Assembly (NCBI GenBank): GCA_964561525.1
Contig: CAZLPY010000004.1
Coordinates: 1-46,551 of the forward strand
Length of the DNA stretch: 46,551 nucleotides
Origin: CAZLPY01 sp964561525
Lineage (GTDB): Bacteria > Patescibacteriota > UBA1384 > CAJBMM01
Direction: 5' to 3'
Part shown: positions 40,283-46,551 of the stretch, one piece after another
Numbering within the stretch: the first letter of the stretch is position 1
Layout: every line of letters begins with the position of its first letter
Notes under the pieces: generated by a model
What the model saw: the letters and a program-made list of their open reading frames with translations, nothing else
Database searches by the model: none
What the model was told of the DNA's origin: nothing
Program-made: the position numbers and the translations under genes

Positions 40283-42210
40283 GTATTTTTGACCGCTATG
40301 ACGAGGAAGAGCAAACACATGTAAGTCGGGTAGAGGAAACTGATTATAGCTACACTGATCCGGAAACGGTGGATCAAAAGACAGTTGAAGCCCCGACTCA
40401 TTTTGCGAAGGCGTTTCATCTGGTTTATGCAAGCGTGATTATGGTGGCCTTGGTCGGTCGTCTTGCGATCATTCAAATTATACAGGGTCGGACTAACGCG
40501 CATTTGGCACAGCAGCACAGTGTGCGCCAAATTATTGTTGCTGCGTCACGCGGGGCGGTATTTGATAGTCGCGGAGTGTGGTTGGCGCGTAACACGCCCA
40601 GTTTTCGAGTACAGATTAGTCCTAATGACTTGCCCAGAATAAAGTCAGAGCGCGCTAAAATATATGATAATTTAGCGCAGGTCTTGCACTGGTCGGACGA
40701 TCAAAAAAATAGTGAGACCAGCCTAATTGAATCAAAGCTACTCAATCAATTGGATCCTATTATTTTGCAAGATTCGGTTGCTCACGATGATGCCTTAATA
40801 TTGCAAGAAAAATTAAACGATGTGCCGGCCACTTCGGTAGTAGCGCAGCAGTTGCGGCAGTACAATCAATCAACCACGGGACTGTCGCACATTTTGGGCT
40901 ATGTTGGGCGGGTGAGTGAAAAAGATTTGCAAAACGATCAACTGCTTGCATCAGATAACATTGGCAAAAGCGGTGTTGAGTTGAGCTATGATAGTACATT
41001 ACGCGGTAAAAGTGGCGTGCAGCAGGCATTAGTGGATAGTCGTGGCAAGGTGTTGCAAACCATAACTGACAGCACCAAAGATCCGGTGGCCGGGCACGAC
41101 TTGGTGCTAGGGATTGATCTGAAGCTGCAGCAAGTAATGTATCAACAGCTTAGCGATGGTTTGCAAAAGGCCGGGTTAAAATCGGGCGTTGCGATTGCGA
41201 TGGATCCGCGGAATGGCAGTATCCGCGGCATGGTCAGTTTGCCAACCTATGATAACAATCAATTTGCCCCTGGTATCCCTAGTGATTTATATCAATCTCT
41301 AGCCAATAATCCGGATAAACCGCTGTTTAATCGAGCCACCCAAGGCACCTTTCCCTCTGGATCGACCATCAAGCCTTTCATGGCGGCCGTCGGCCTGCAG
41401 GATGGGGTGATTACGGAGCAAACACGCATTGATACTCCGGCTGAGATTCAAATTGGGCAGCAGGTGTTTCCAAACTGGCAACATTTTTTTATTCCAAATG
41501 TCGATGTCAAAACCGCCATTGCGAAATCGAACGACATCTTTTTTTACGCGGTTGGTGGTGGGTTTGATAAAATTAAAGGGCTTGGCATCAACGCAATTGA
41601 CCAAGGCTTACCGTGGTTTGGCTTTGGGAGCGCTACTGGAGTTGATTTACCGAGCGAAAGTGTTGGGAGGGTGCCCACACCGGATTGGAAAAAGGCGCTG
41701 ACGGGGCAACCATGGTTTATTGGTGATACCTATCATTTGTCGATCGGGCAAGGTGATTTTTTAGTGACGCCACTACAGCTTGCTTCAGCGCTCAGTGCGG
41801 TAGCGAACGGCGGCACACTCTATCAGCCACACGTGGTGGATCGAGTGGTTGATGCGGATGGCAAAACGGTGCAAAATGAAGGGCCTACCGTGCTTCGCCA
41901 ACATTTTATTGATGACAACAATATGCGGATTGTGCGGGAAGGGATGCGCCAAGCGGTTACCGATGGATCGGGGCGGCAGCTGCAGGATTTGCCGGTATCT
42001 TCAGGAGCAAAAACTGGCACCGCTCAGGTAGGCGTGGGTAACGAATTTTTGGAGTCGTGGTTTGAGGCCTTTGCACCGTACGATAATCCGGAGATCGCCA
42101 TAGTAGTGCTGGGTGAAAAAGGCTCGCAACAAAATGAAGGAAACACCACCGCCGAGCCGATCGCCAATGAGATATTAAAACAATACTTCAGCCCGGATTT
42201 TAAGAAATGA
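40279..42210 (+). CDS. mrdA: Penicillin-binding protein 2 (peptidoglycan transpeptidase)
   Basis: 643 residues, class B PBP of the elongasome. It has an N-terminal membrane anchor (about 50-75), a pedestal domain ('RGAVFDSRGVWLARNTPSFRV'), and a transpeptidase domain with SxxK at S362-K365 (SGSTIKPF), SxN at S417 (AKSNDIFF) and KTG at K578 (GAKTGTAQ). It cross-links new wall during elongation. GGGAGCGGAG precedes the ATG at 40279, which overlaps mreD by four bases. The gene for RodA is not in this window. Confidence 0.96.
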   Translation: MSIFDRYDEEEQTHVSRVEETDYSYTDPETVDQKTVEAPTHFAKAFHLVYASVIMVALVGRLAIIQIIQGRTNAHLAQQHSVRQIIVAASRGAVFDSRGVWLARNTPSFRVQISPNDLPRIKSERAKIYDNLAQVLHWSDDQKNSETSLIESKLLNQLDPIILQDSVAHDDALILQEKLNDVPATSVVAQQLRQYNQSTTGLSHILGYVGRVSEKDLQNDQLLASDNIGKSGVELSYDSTLRGKSGVQQALVDSRGKVLQTITDSTKDPVAGHDLVLGIDLKLQQVMYQQLSDGLQKAGLKSGVAIAMDPRNGSIRGMVSLPTYDNNQFAPGIPSDLYQSLANNPDKPLFNRATQGTFPSGSTIKPFMAAVGLQDGVITEQTRIDTPAEIQIGQQVFPNWQHFFIPNVDVKTAIAKSNDIFFYAVGGGFDKIKGLGINAIDQGLPWFGFGSATGVDLPSESVGRVPTPDWKKALTGQPWFIGDTYHLSIGQGDFLVTPLQLASALSAVANGGTLYQPHVVDRVVDADGKTVQNEGPTVLRQHFIDDNNMRIVREGMRQAVTDGSGRQLQDLPVSSGAKTGTAQVGVGNEFLESWFEAFAPYDNPEIAIVVLGEKGSQQNEGNTTAEPIANEILKQYFSPDFKK

Positions 42211-43004
42211 ACGTCAAAGATAATTATCGAGATGATAGTGCGTTACGGAGACGCCGAAGCTTTTATTCTCACGAGGTGAAGCCTATAAAAATCATGGAAA
42301 AAATCGGTGACAAAATTATCGAATTAAAGCCTACCTCTGTGCTAGATGTTGCCTGTGGTTACGGCGACGTACTGATGCGATTGCGAGAGGAAAAAAACTT
42401 TGCGGGCCGGTTAGTCGGCATTGATATATCTCCCGGAATGCTTGAAAAGCCTATTGCTCAGGCTCAAAAACAACATTTAGACATCACATTTCTGTCTGCT
42501 GACGGGGAGGCACTTCCTTTTGCAGATAATGAGTTTGATTTGATCAGCTGCAATTTTGCACTATATGAGTTTGAAGATTGTCAGAAAGCAGTGCAGGAAG
42601 CACGCCGGTGCCTTAAAACTGGCGGTCATTATATTGCTGGCTTGCACCAACCAAATAATCGTCCCAAATTTATGCGTTTTATGCAGATGGTCATGGAGCT
42701 ACTGCCTGAAATCAAGGTCGAAATACCACAGCAAAAAATGAACTTGGAATTAATTATGCCTTACCTCAAATATTTTTCTGCTGTTGAAGTCACAACCTTT
42801 GATAGCCCGATTCGTCTCACTGGGTCGGCGCCGTTTATAGATTATTTCGACACTTATCAAAACCTCGCATTTTCACCCGAACCACGTGATGATGAGTGGG
42901 CACATGCCTTGGAAAAAGTTAGGCAAGAAGTGGAGTCGGAAATAAGACACAATGGATTTTTCGAGGAAATGACCGAGTTAGGATATTTTCTCGCCCGGAA
43001 GTAA
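42207..43004 (+). CDS. Class I SAM-dependent methyltransferase
   Basis: 265 residues. Motif I is 'VLDVACGYGDVLMRL' (the SAM-binding loop), followed by 'LVGIDISPGMLEKP', 'LSADGEALPFADNEFDLISCNFALYEFEDCQKAV' and 'ALKTGG'-like 'CLKTGGHYIAGLHQP'. This is the UbiE/methyltransferase-11 type; the substrate is unknown. Its ATG overlaps the mrdA stop (ATGA), so it is translated with the cell-shape operon, although codon choice is more AT-rich than there. Confidence 0.85.
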   Translation: MNVKDNYRDDSALRRRRSFYSHEVKPIKIMEKIGDKIIELKPTSVLDVACGYGDVLMRLREEKNFAGRLVGIDISPGMLEKPIAQAQKQHLDITFLSADGEALPFADNEFDLISCNFALYEFEDCQKAVQEARRCLKTGGHYIAGLHQPNNRPKFMRFMQMVMELLPEIKVEIPQQKMNLELIMPYLKYFSAVEVTTFDSPIRLTGSAPFIDYFDTYQNLAFSPEPRDDEWAHALEKVRQEVESEIRHNGFFEEMTELGYFLARK

Positions 43005-43079
43005 TCCCTAAGGTTTATTTCAATTATGTACTGATTATAGTAGACACAAGATCTTTTTGCGTTTGAATAACATTACATT

Positions 43080-43085
43080 TATAGT
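43080..43085 (+). promoter_or_regulatory. Possible -10 (TATAGT) of the coiled-coil gene
   Basis: TATAGT at 43080-43085 with TTGCGT at 43057-43062, 17 bases between. It is 22 bases before the preferred ATG. Moderate at best. Confidence 0.35.
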
Positions 43086-43107
43086 AATAACTACAAAGGG
43101 AGTAATG

Positions 43108-43470
43108 ATGCCGATCAGTGAGAAAAAAGTTTATGAGATTGTTGTTCAGGCTCTTGAAGATGTCGTGTTGCCCAAATTTGCTGAGCATGACCAAGAATTC
43201 AAGCAAATTCATCATGAGATCGGTGGTGTAAACCAAGAGTTAGGTAGTATACGCCATGAGATTAGTACAATCCAGAATAATATCACAAGCCTCAGAATAG
43301 AAGTGAAGCAAGGAATTGATAGGGTAAGTGAGCGTATCATCAGAGTCGAGAAAATGCTGACAGGGGATATCATTGCGGCTTACCAGGATATTGAGAAGTT
43401 GAAGAAGGAGATAAAAGCATTGCAAAAAAAGGTCGAGCAGCTTGAATTAGCTCAACATGGCCATGCTTAA
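43108..43470 (+). CDS. Small coiled-coil protein of unknown function
   Basis: 120 residues, almost wholly helical. A heptad-like coil runs from about 20 to 115 with 'EFKQIHHEIGGVNQELGSIRHEISTIQNNITSLRIEV' and 'IEKLKKEIKALQKKVEQLE', and no membrane segment. AAAGGGAG (43095-43102) places the second of two ATGs (43105, 43108) at a good distance. It could be a scaffold or tether. It stands alone, convergent with pyrG, 12 bases apart. No family recognised. Confidence 0.7.
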   Translation: MPISEKKVYEIVVQALEDVVLPKFAEHDQEFKQIHHEIGGVNQELGSIRHEISTIQNNITSLRIEVKQGIDRVSERIIRVEKMLTGDIIAAYQDIEKLKKEIKALQKKVEQLELAQHGHA

Positions 43471-43482
43471 AACTGTTTAACC

Positions 43483-45099
43483 CTATAGATCTATGGCGGC
43501 AGCGATGAAGTCGCGGAACAGGGGATGAGGGTTATTGGGGCGGGATTTGAATTCAGGATGGAACTGCGTGCCGACGAAAAATGGATGATTTTTGAGCTCG
43601 ATTATCTCCACAATAATACCATCAGGTGATTGACCGGCAATCACTAACCCGGCTGCCTCGAGTTGTTTGCGATAGACATTATTAAATTCATAGCGATGAC
43701 GATGACGCTCTGAAATGAGCTCGTTGCCGTATGCCTTGATGGACTTGGTATTGGGTGCTAACTGACACGGATAGGCACCGAGGCGCATGGTGCCACCGTA
43801 ATCGTTGGCCAGCAGCTTTTTTTGCTGTTCAGGCATAATATGAATGACCGGATAGGGCGTTTTTTTATCTATTTCGGTGGTATTGGCTCCGTTCAAGCCA
43901 GCCACGTTCCGGGCAAATTCAATGGTAGCAAGTTGCATGCCATAGCACAGACCGAGATAGGGAATTTTGTGCTCACGAACGTAGCGTATAGCGGCAATTT
44001 TGCCCTCTACGCCGCGACTGCCGAAGCCGCCGGGCACCACTACTCCATCAAACTGTGACAACTCTTTTAATTTTTTTGGATCATGTTCGTAATCTTCTGC
44101 ATTGAGCCAGGTTAACTGAGGCGTGCGTTGATTGGCCCACGCCGCATGCTTAATTGATTCAATCACCGAAAAATAGACATCAGAAAGAATAAAATCGCCG
44201 GTATTAAAGTATTTTCCAAGCACCGCGATCCTTACTGGTTTGGTGTAAGTAGGGATTTGGTCAAGCCAGGACTTCCACTCGTTTAAATCGCTTGCTTTTG
44301 CCTTGAGGTGCAATTTTTTAAGAATTTTTTCACCAAGCTTTTGTTCATCATAAATAAGCGGGACTTTGTAGATGTTGTCGATATCGGGAGAGGAAATAAT
44401 ATCGTCAGCTGAGACGTTACACAGCATACTCATCCGCTGCTTGCGCGGCTGATCAACAGCAACAGCTGAGCGGGCGATGATAAAATCTGCTTGCAGACCA
44501 GTTTCATTTAAGGTGCGTGAGGCATATTGGGTTGGTTTGGTCTTCATCTCCCCGAGTTTATTCGGTATGGGGAGATAACTGACCAGTGCGATGATCACAT
44601 CTCGGGGCTGCTGCAATTTCATAATACGCGCCGCTTCCAAAAACAAGATGTTTTGGTATTCTCCCACAGTGCCACCGATCTCCACAATCACCATATCCGC
44701 GCCAGATTTTTTTCCGGCGGTTTTGATGCGGCGAATCACTTCTTCGGGAATGTGCGGCACTACCTCAACGCACTTGCCGCCGTATTCTAGTGCCCGTTCA
44801 CGCTCAATCACGGACAAATACACTCGTCCGGTGGTCATATAATTGTGGGACAGAATGGCTGTATCTAAAAAACGCTCGTAGTTGCCGATGTCCTGATCGG
44901 TCTCATCGCCATCATCAGTCACAAATACTTCGCCGTGTTCGGTTGGATTCATGGTCCCGGCGTCTACGTTGACATAGGCATCAATTTTCACCGCGGTTAC
45001 GCTCAGCCCTTTGCTTTTTAAAAGTCGGCCGATTGCTGCTGCTGCAGTACCTTTGCCGACTCCGCTCATCACTCCACCGGTAACGAAGATATATTTCAC
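43483..45099 (-). CDS. pyrG: CTP synthase
   Basis: 538 residues, full length. The synthetase domain has 'TGGVMSGVGKGTAAAAIGRLL' (P-loop region; S/V differ from the common SGLGKG), 'KIDAYVNVDAGTMNPTEHGEVFVTDDGDETDQDIGNYERFL' and 'GGTVGEY'. The glutaminase domain has 'VPGGFGSRG', the nucleophile Cys in 'GLCYGMQLATIEF' and the His/Glu pair in 'FHPEFKSRPNNPHPLF'. It makes CTP from UTP, ATP and glutamine. It is transcribed away from greA. Confidence 0.97.
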   Translation of the reverse strand: MKYIFVTGGVMSGVGKGTAAAAIGRLLKSKGLSVTAVKIDAYVNVDAGTMNPTEHGEVFVTDDGDETDQDIGNYERFLDTAILSHNYMTTGRVYLSVIERERALEYGGKCVEVVPHIPEEVIRRIKTAGKKSGADMVIVEIGGTVGEYQNILFLEAARIMKLQQPRDVIIALVSYLPIPNKLGEMKTKPTQYASRTLNETGLQADFIIARSAVAVDQPRKQRMSMLCNVSADDIISSPDIDNIYKVPLIYDEQKLGEKILKKLHLKAKASDLNEWKSWLDQIPTYTKPVRIAVLGKYFNTGDFILSDVYFSVIESIKHAAWANQRTPQLTWLNAEDYEHDPKKLKELSQFDGVVVPGGFGSRGVEGKIAAIRYVREHKIPYLGLCYGMQLATIEFARNVAGLNGANTTEIDKKTPYPVIHIMPEQQKKLLANDYGGTMRLGAYPCQLAPNTKSIKAYGNELISERHRHRYEFNNVYRKQLEAAGLVIAGQSPDGIIVEIIELKNHPFFVGTQFHPEFKSRPNNPHPLFRDFIAAAIDL

Positions 45100-45128
45100 A
45101 ATCTAATTTCCGTATTTCTTTTGTCTTC

Positions 45129-45157
45129 ATGGTAGGCGAAAATTTCATCCCCGTCAA
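45129..45157 (-). promoter_or_regulatory. Promoter of pyrG
   Basis: On the minus strand, TTGACG (45152-45157) and TACCAT (45129-45134) are 17 bases apart. It lies 30 bases before the pyrG ATG. Confidence 0.5.
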
Positions 45158-45175
45158 CGGGATTTTTAAGGTATA

Positions 45176-45204
45176 TTGACTTTTTTGACAATCCCTCCTA
45201 CACT
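45176..45204 (+). promoter_or_regulatory. Promoter of greA
   Basis: TTGACT (45176-45181), a 17-base spacer and TACACT (45199-45204). A second TTGACA at 45185-45190 lies inside the spacer. It is back to back with the pyrG promoter. Confidence 0.5.
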
Positions 45205-45248
45205 TGGCTTACTTAAATTAGCGATATAACATAGCTATCATCCCAAAA

Positions 45249-45270
45249 AACTCGTCATCGTTGACGAGTT
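45249..45270 (+). promoter_or_regulatory. Leader hairpin before greA
   Basis: AACTCGTCA (45249-45257) and TGACGAGTT (45262-45270) form a perfect 9-base stem with a TCGT loop, 30 bases before the greA ATG. No T-run follows. Possible leader control or mRNA stabiliser. Confidence 0.5.
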
Positions 45271-45300
45271 ATCAAATAGTTGGATGAGGGAAAGGATTAT

Positions 45301-45771
45301 ATGTCAGATGTTGTGTATCTGACTCAAGAGGGGCTTGATACGTTATCAGAAGAATTAAAAGAGCTTAAGACCGTGCGGCGGAAGGAAGTGGTGCGCCATA
45401 TTCAGGAGGCCAAAGAATATGGTGATCTTTCCGAAAATAGCGAATACGAGCAGGCCAAAAATGAGCAAGCATTTGTAGAGGGTCGCATCGCAGAGATTGA
45501 AGAGATTGTGCGGAAAGCAAAGGTAGTTAAAACACATCACAATAAGAATCATGCGGCTTCACTCGGCTGCACCGTATCGGTGATGGTAGACGGTGAAGCT
45601 GAAACAAACATCCTAGTTGGCGCCACAGAGGCCAACCCGGGCAAGGGGCGCATTTCGGTAGAGAGCCCAACTGGGAAAGCCTTACTAGGTCATACTAAAG
45701 GCGAAAAAGTGATGGTCCAGGCTCCCTCTGGTAGTATTGAATACATAATTCAAGACGTTAAGTTCTCTTAA
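45301..45771 (+). CDS. greA: Transcription elongation factor GreA
   Basis: 156 residues. The N-terminal coiled coil reaches the RNA polymerase active site through 'AKEYGDLSENSEYEQAKNEQAFVEGRIAEIE' (the acidic D-x-x-E tip), and the C-terminal FKBP-like domain has 'LVGATEANPGKGRISVESPTGKALLGHTKGEKVMVQAPSG'. It rescues backtracked polymerase by stimulating RNA cleavage. An in-frame TTG at 45280 gives a longer frame; the ATG at 45301, with GGAAAGG upstream, is preferred. Confidence 0.97.
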   Translation: MSDVVYLTQEGLDTLSEELKELKTVRRKEVVRHIQEAKEYGDLSENSEYEQAKNEQAFVEGRIAEIEEIVRKAKVVKTHHNKNHAASLGCTVSVMVDGEAETNILVGATEANPGKGRISVESPTGKALLGHTKGEKVMVQAPSGSIEYIIQDVKFS

Positions 45772-45855
45772 GGCTACTCCTCCCTAGCAGCCGATTTTAG
45801 TTTGCCCTGACAAGTGGATTTTGGTAATGTCTTAGCATGAGTATAAAGGCAAGCA

Positions 45856-46551
45856 GTGAATACTAACGACAGTGTACCAGAGCAAGAATCGGCTGAGAAC
45901 GATCTGATTCAGGCTCGGCTCGATCATTTAGGGGCCTTGCAGGAAGCCGGAGTAGAGCCGTTTCCAGCTGTAGCAAAACGTACGCATACTACTACCGAAG
46001 CTCGCGTATTGTGGGAACACCATGCCGAAGAATGGGCAAAAGAGCCCGGACGCCCGGACGCATCGGCGACGGTAATCACAATTGCTGGTCGAATTGTTGC
46101 AATTCGTAGTCATGGTGGTGCCACATTTGCTGACGTTGAAGATGGATTCGGCCGCCTGCAAGTGCTAGCTCAGGATAGTGTACTCGGTGACCAATATCAT
46201 CTGTGGTCTCTGTTTGATCTTGGGGATTTTGTGCAAGTGACGGGCCGGCTGTTTCTGACTAAACGCGGCGAAGTAACACTTGTTGCCGACCAAGCTACGC
46301 TGCTGAGCAAATCACTGCGTCCACTGCCAGATAAATGGGCGGGCTTAGAAGATAAAGAAAAGCGGTTTCGCGAGCGCTACGCAGATTTGATTGCCAACCC
46401 AGAGGTGCGTCAAAAGTTTCGTGTGCGCTCGGCTTTAGTGAAATCTCTGCGCGACAGTCTTGAGGCGGCCGGGTTTATGGAGGTGGAGACCCCAATCCTA
46501 CAGCCGCTTGCAGGCGGAGCAACAGCCAAGCCATTTGTCACTCACTACAAC
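45856..46551 (+). CDS. lysS: Lysyl-tRNA synthetase (5' part, cut by window end)
   Basis: The frame starts at a GTG (45856, AAAGG 8 bases upstream) and stays open to the last base, 232 codons. After 'ARLDHLGALQEAGVEPFP' comes the anticodon-binding OB domain ('ITIAGRIVAIRSHGGATFADVEDGFGRLQVL', then 'GDFVQVTGRLFLTKRGEVTL'), then 'LRPLPDKWAGLEDKEKRFRERYADLI' and class II motif 1 ('GFMEVETPILQPLAGGATAKPF'). This is class II LysRS. It follows greA by 84 bases, an arrangement common in bacteria. Confidence 0.95.
   Translation, partial: MNTNDSVPEQESAENDLIQARLDHLGALQEAGVEPFPAVAKRTHTTTEARVLWEHHAEEWAKEPGRPDASATVITIAGRIVAIRSHGGATFADVEDGFGRLQVLAQDSVLGDQYHLWSLFDLGDFVQVTGRLFLTKRGEVTLVADQATLLSKSLRPLPDKWAGLEDKEKRFRERYADLIANPEVRQKFRVRSALVKSLRDSLEAAGFMEVETPILQPLAGGATAKPFVTHYN

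Noticed and set aside
45842..45847. TATAAA as a promoter for lysS
   Set aside because: No suitable -35 at 17 bases, and the sequence doubles as the AAAGG ribosome-binding site; co-transcription with greA is simpler.

Overview
The window looks like a metagenome-derived scaffold from a member of the Candidate Phyla Radiation (Patescibacteria). It holds two runs of N (25160-25259 and 36066-36075). The case for Patescibacteria rests on a combination of features: an alanyl-tRNA synthetase of only 595 residues without the C-terminal domain, a short TrbC/VirB2-like pilin-family membrane protein, ComEA, a two-gene FtsA-like plus J-like membrane protein pair, and many small single-TM proteins. Stop codons include TGA (mnmA, mreD, mrdA), so the code is standard and the UGA-recoding CPR lineages are excluded. 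I cannot place it to class; it is parcubacterial in flavour.

Layout. 1-5375 (+): tail of mnmA, a secreted Fn3 protein, a small membrane protein, recG, comEA, a tRNA-Leu and a pilin-like membrane protein. 5364-7754 (-): an ABC-2 type exporter with a membrane-anchored TPR protein, divergent from miaA (7820-8779), which carries an in-frame palindromic insertion. 8838-11697 (-): histidine kinase and response regulator. 11812-18065 (-): complete F-type ATP synthase operon atpBEFHAGDC. 18258-20655 (+): an orphan histidine kinase and a ComM/YifB ATPase. 21052-25530: a tRNA island (Gly, Cys, Leu, Leu, gap, Val, Phe) with secG, a solute-binding protein, a GIY-YIG nuclease and an aminotransferase, dotted with four copies of an AT-rich hairpin. 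25555-31099 (+): membrane protein, S1-domain protein, degenerate MBL-like protein, NrnA-like DHH phosphoesterase, tRNA-Leu, lytic transglycosylase and alaS. 31140-31252: an unusual short-period repeat array. 31315-35702 (+): FtsA-like ATPase, J-like protein, ruvX and mltG. 35708-37693 (-): a three-gene accessory operon in which two genes are broken. 37920-43470 (+): mreB-mreC-mreD-mrdA cell-shape operon, a methyltransferase and a coiled-coil protein. 43483-45099 (-): pyrG. 45301-46551 (+): greA and the start of lysS.

Functional logic. Most genes are core: energy (ATP synthase), wall growth (MreBCD, PBP2, MltG, SLT), translation (alaS, lysS, S1, miaA, mnmA, eight tRNAs of which four are Leu isoacceptors) and DNA uptake or recombination (ComEA, ComM, RecG, RuvX). 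The accessory signal is in non-coding DNA. Several families of short palindromes lie beside tRNAs, inside miaA, beside a GIY-YIG nuclease and beside a broken dehydrogenase. The best candidate for something undescribed is this set of palindromic elements, possibly with the GIY-YIG nuclease as a mobilising partner, together with the roughly 19-nt-period AGTCG array between alaS and the FtsA-like gene. No stretch over 300 bases lacks a gene.
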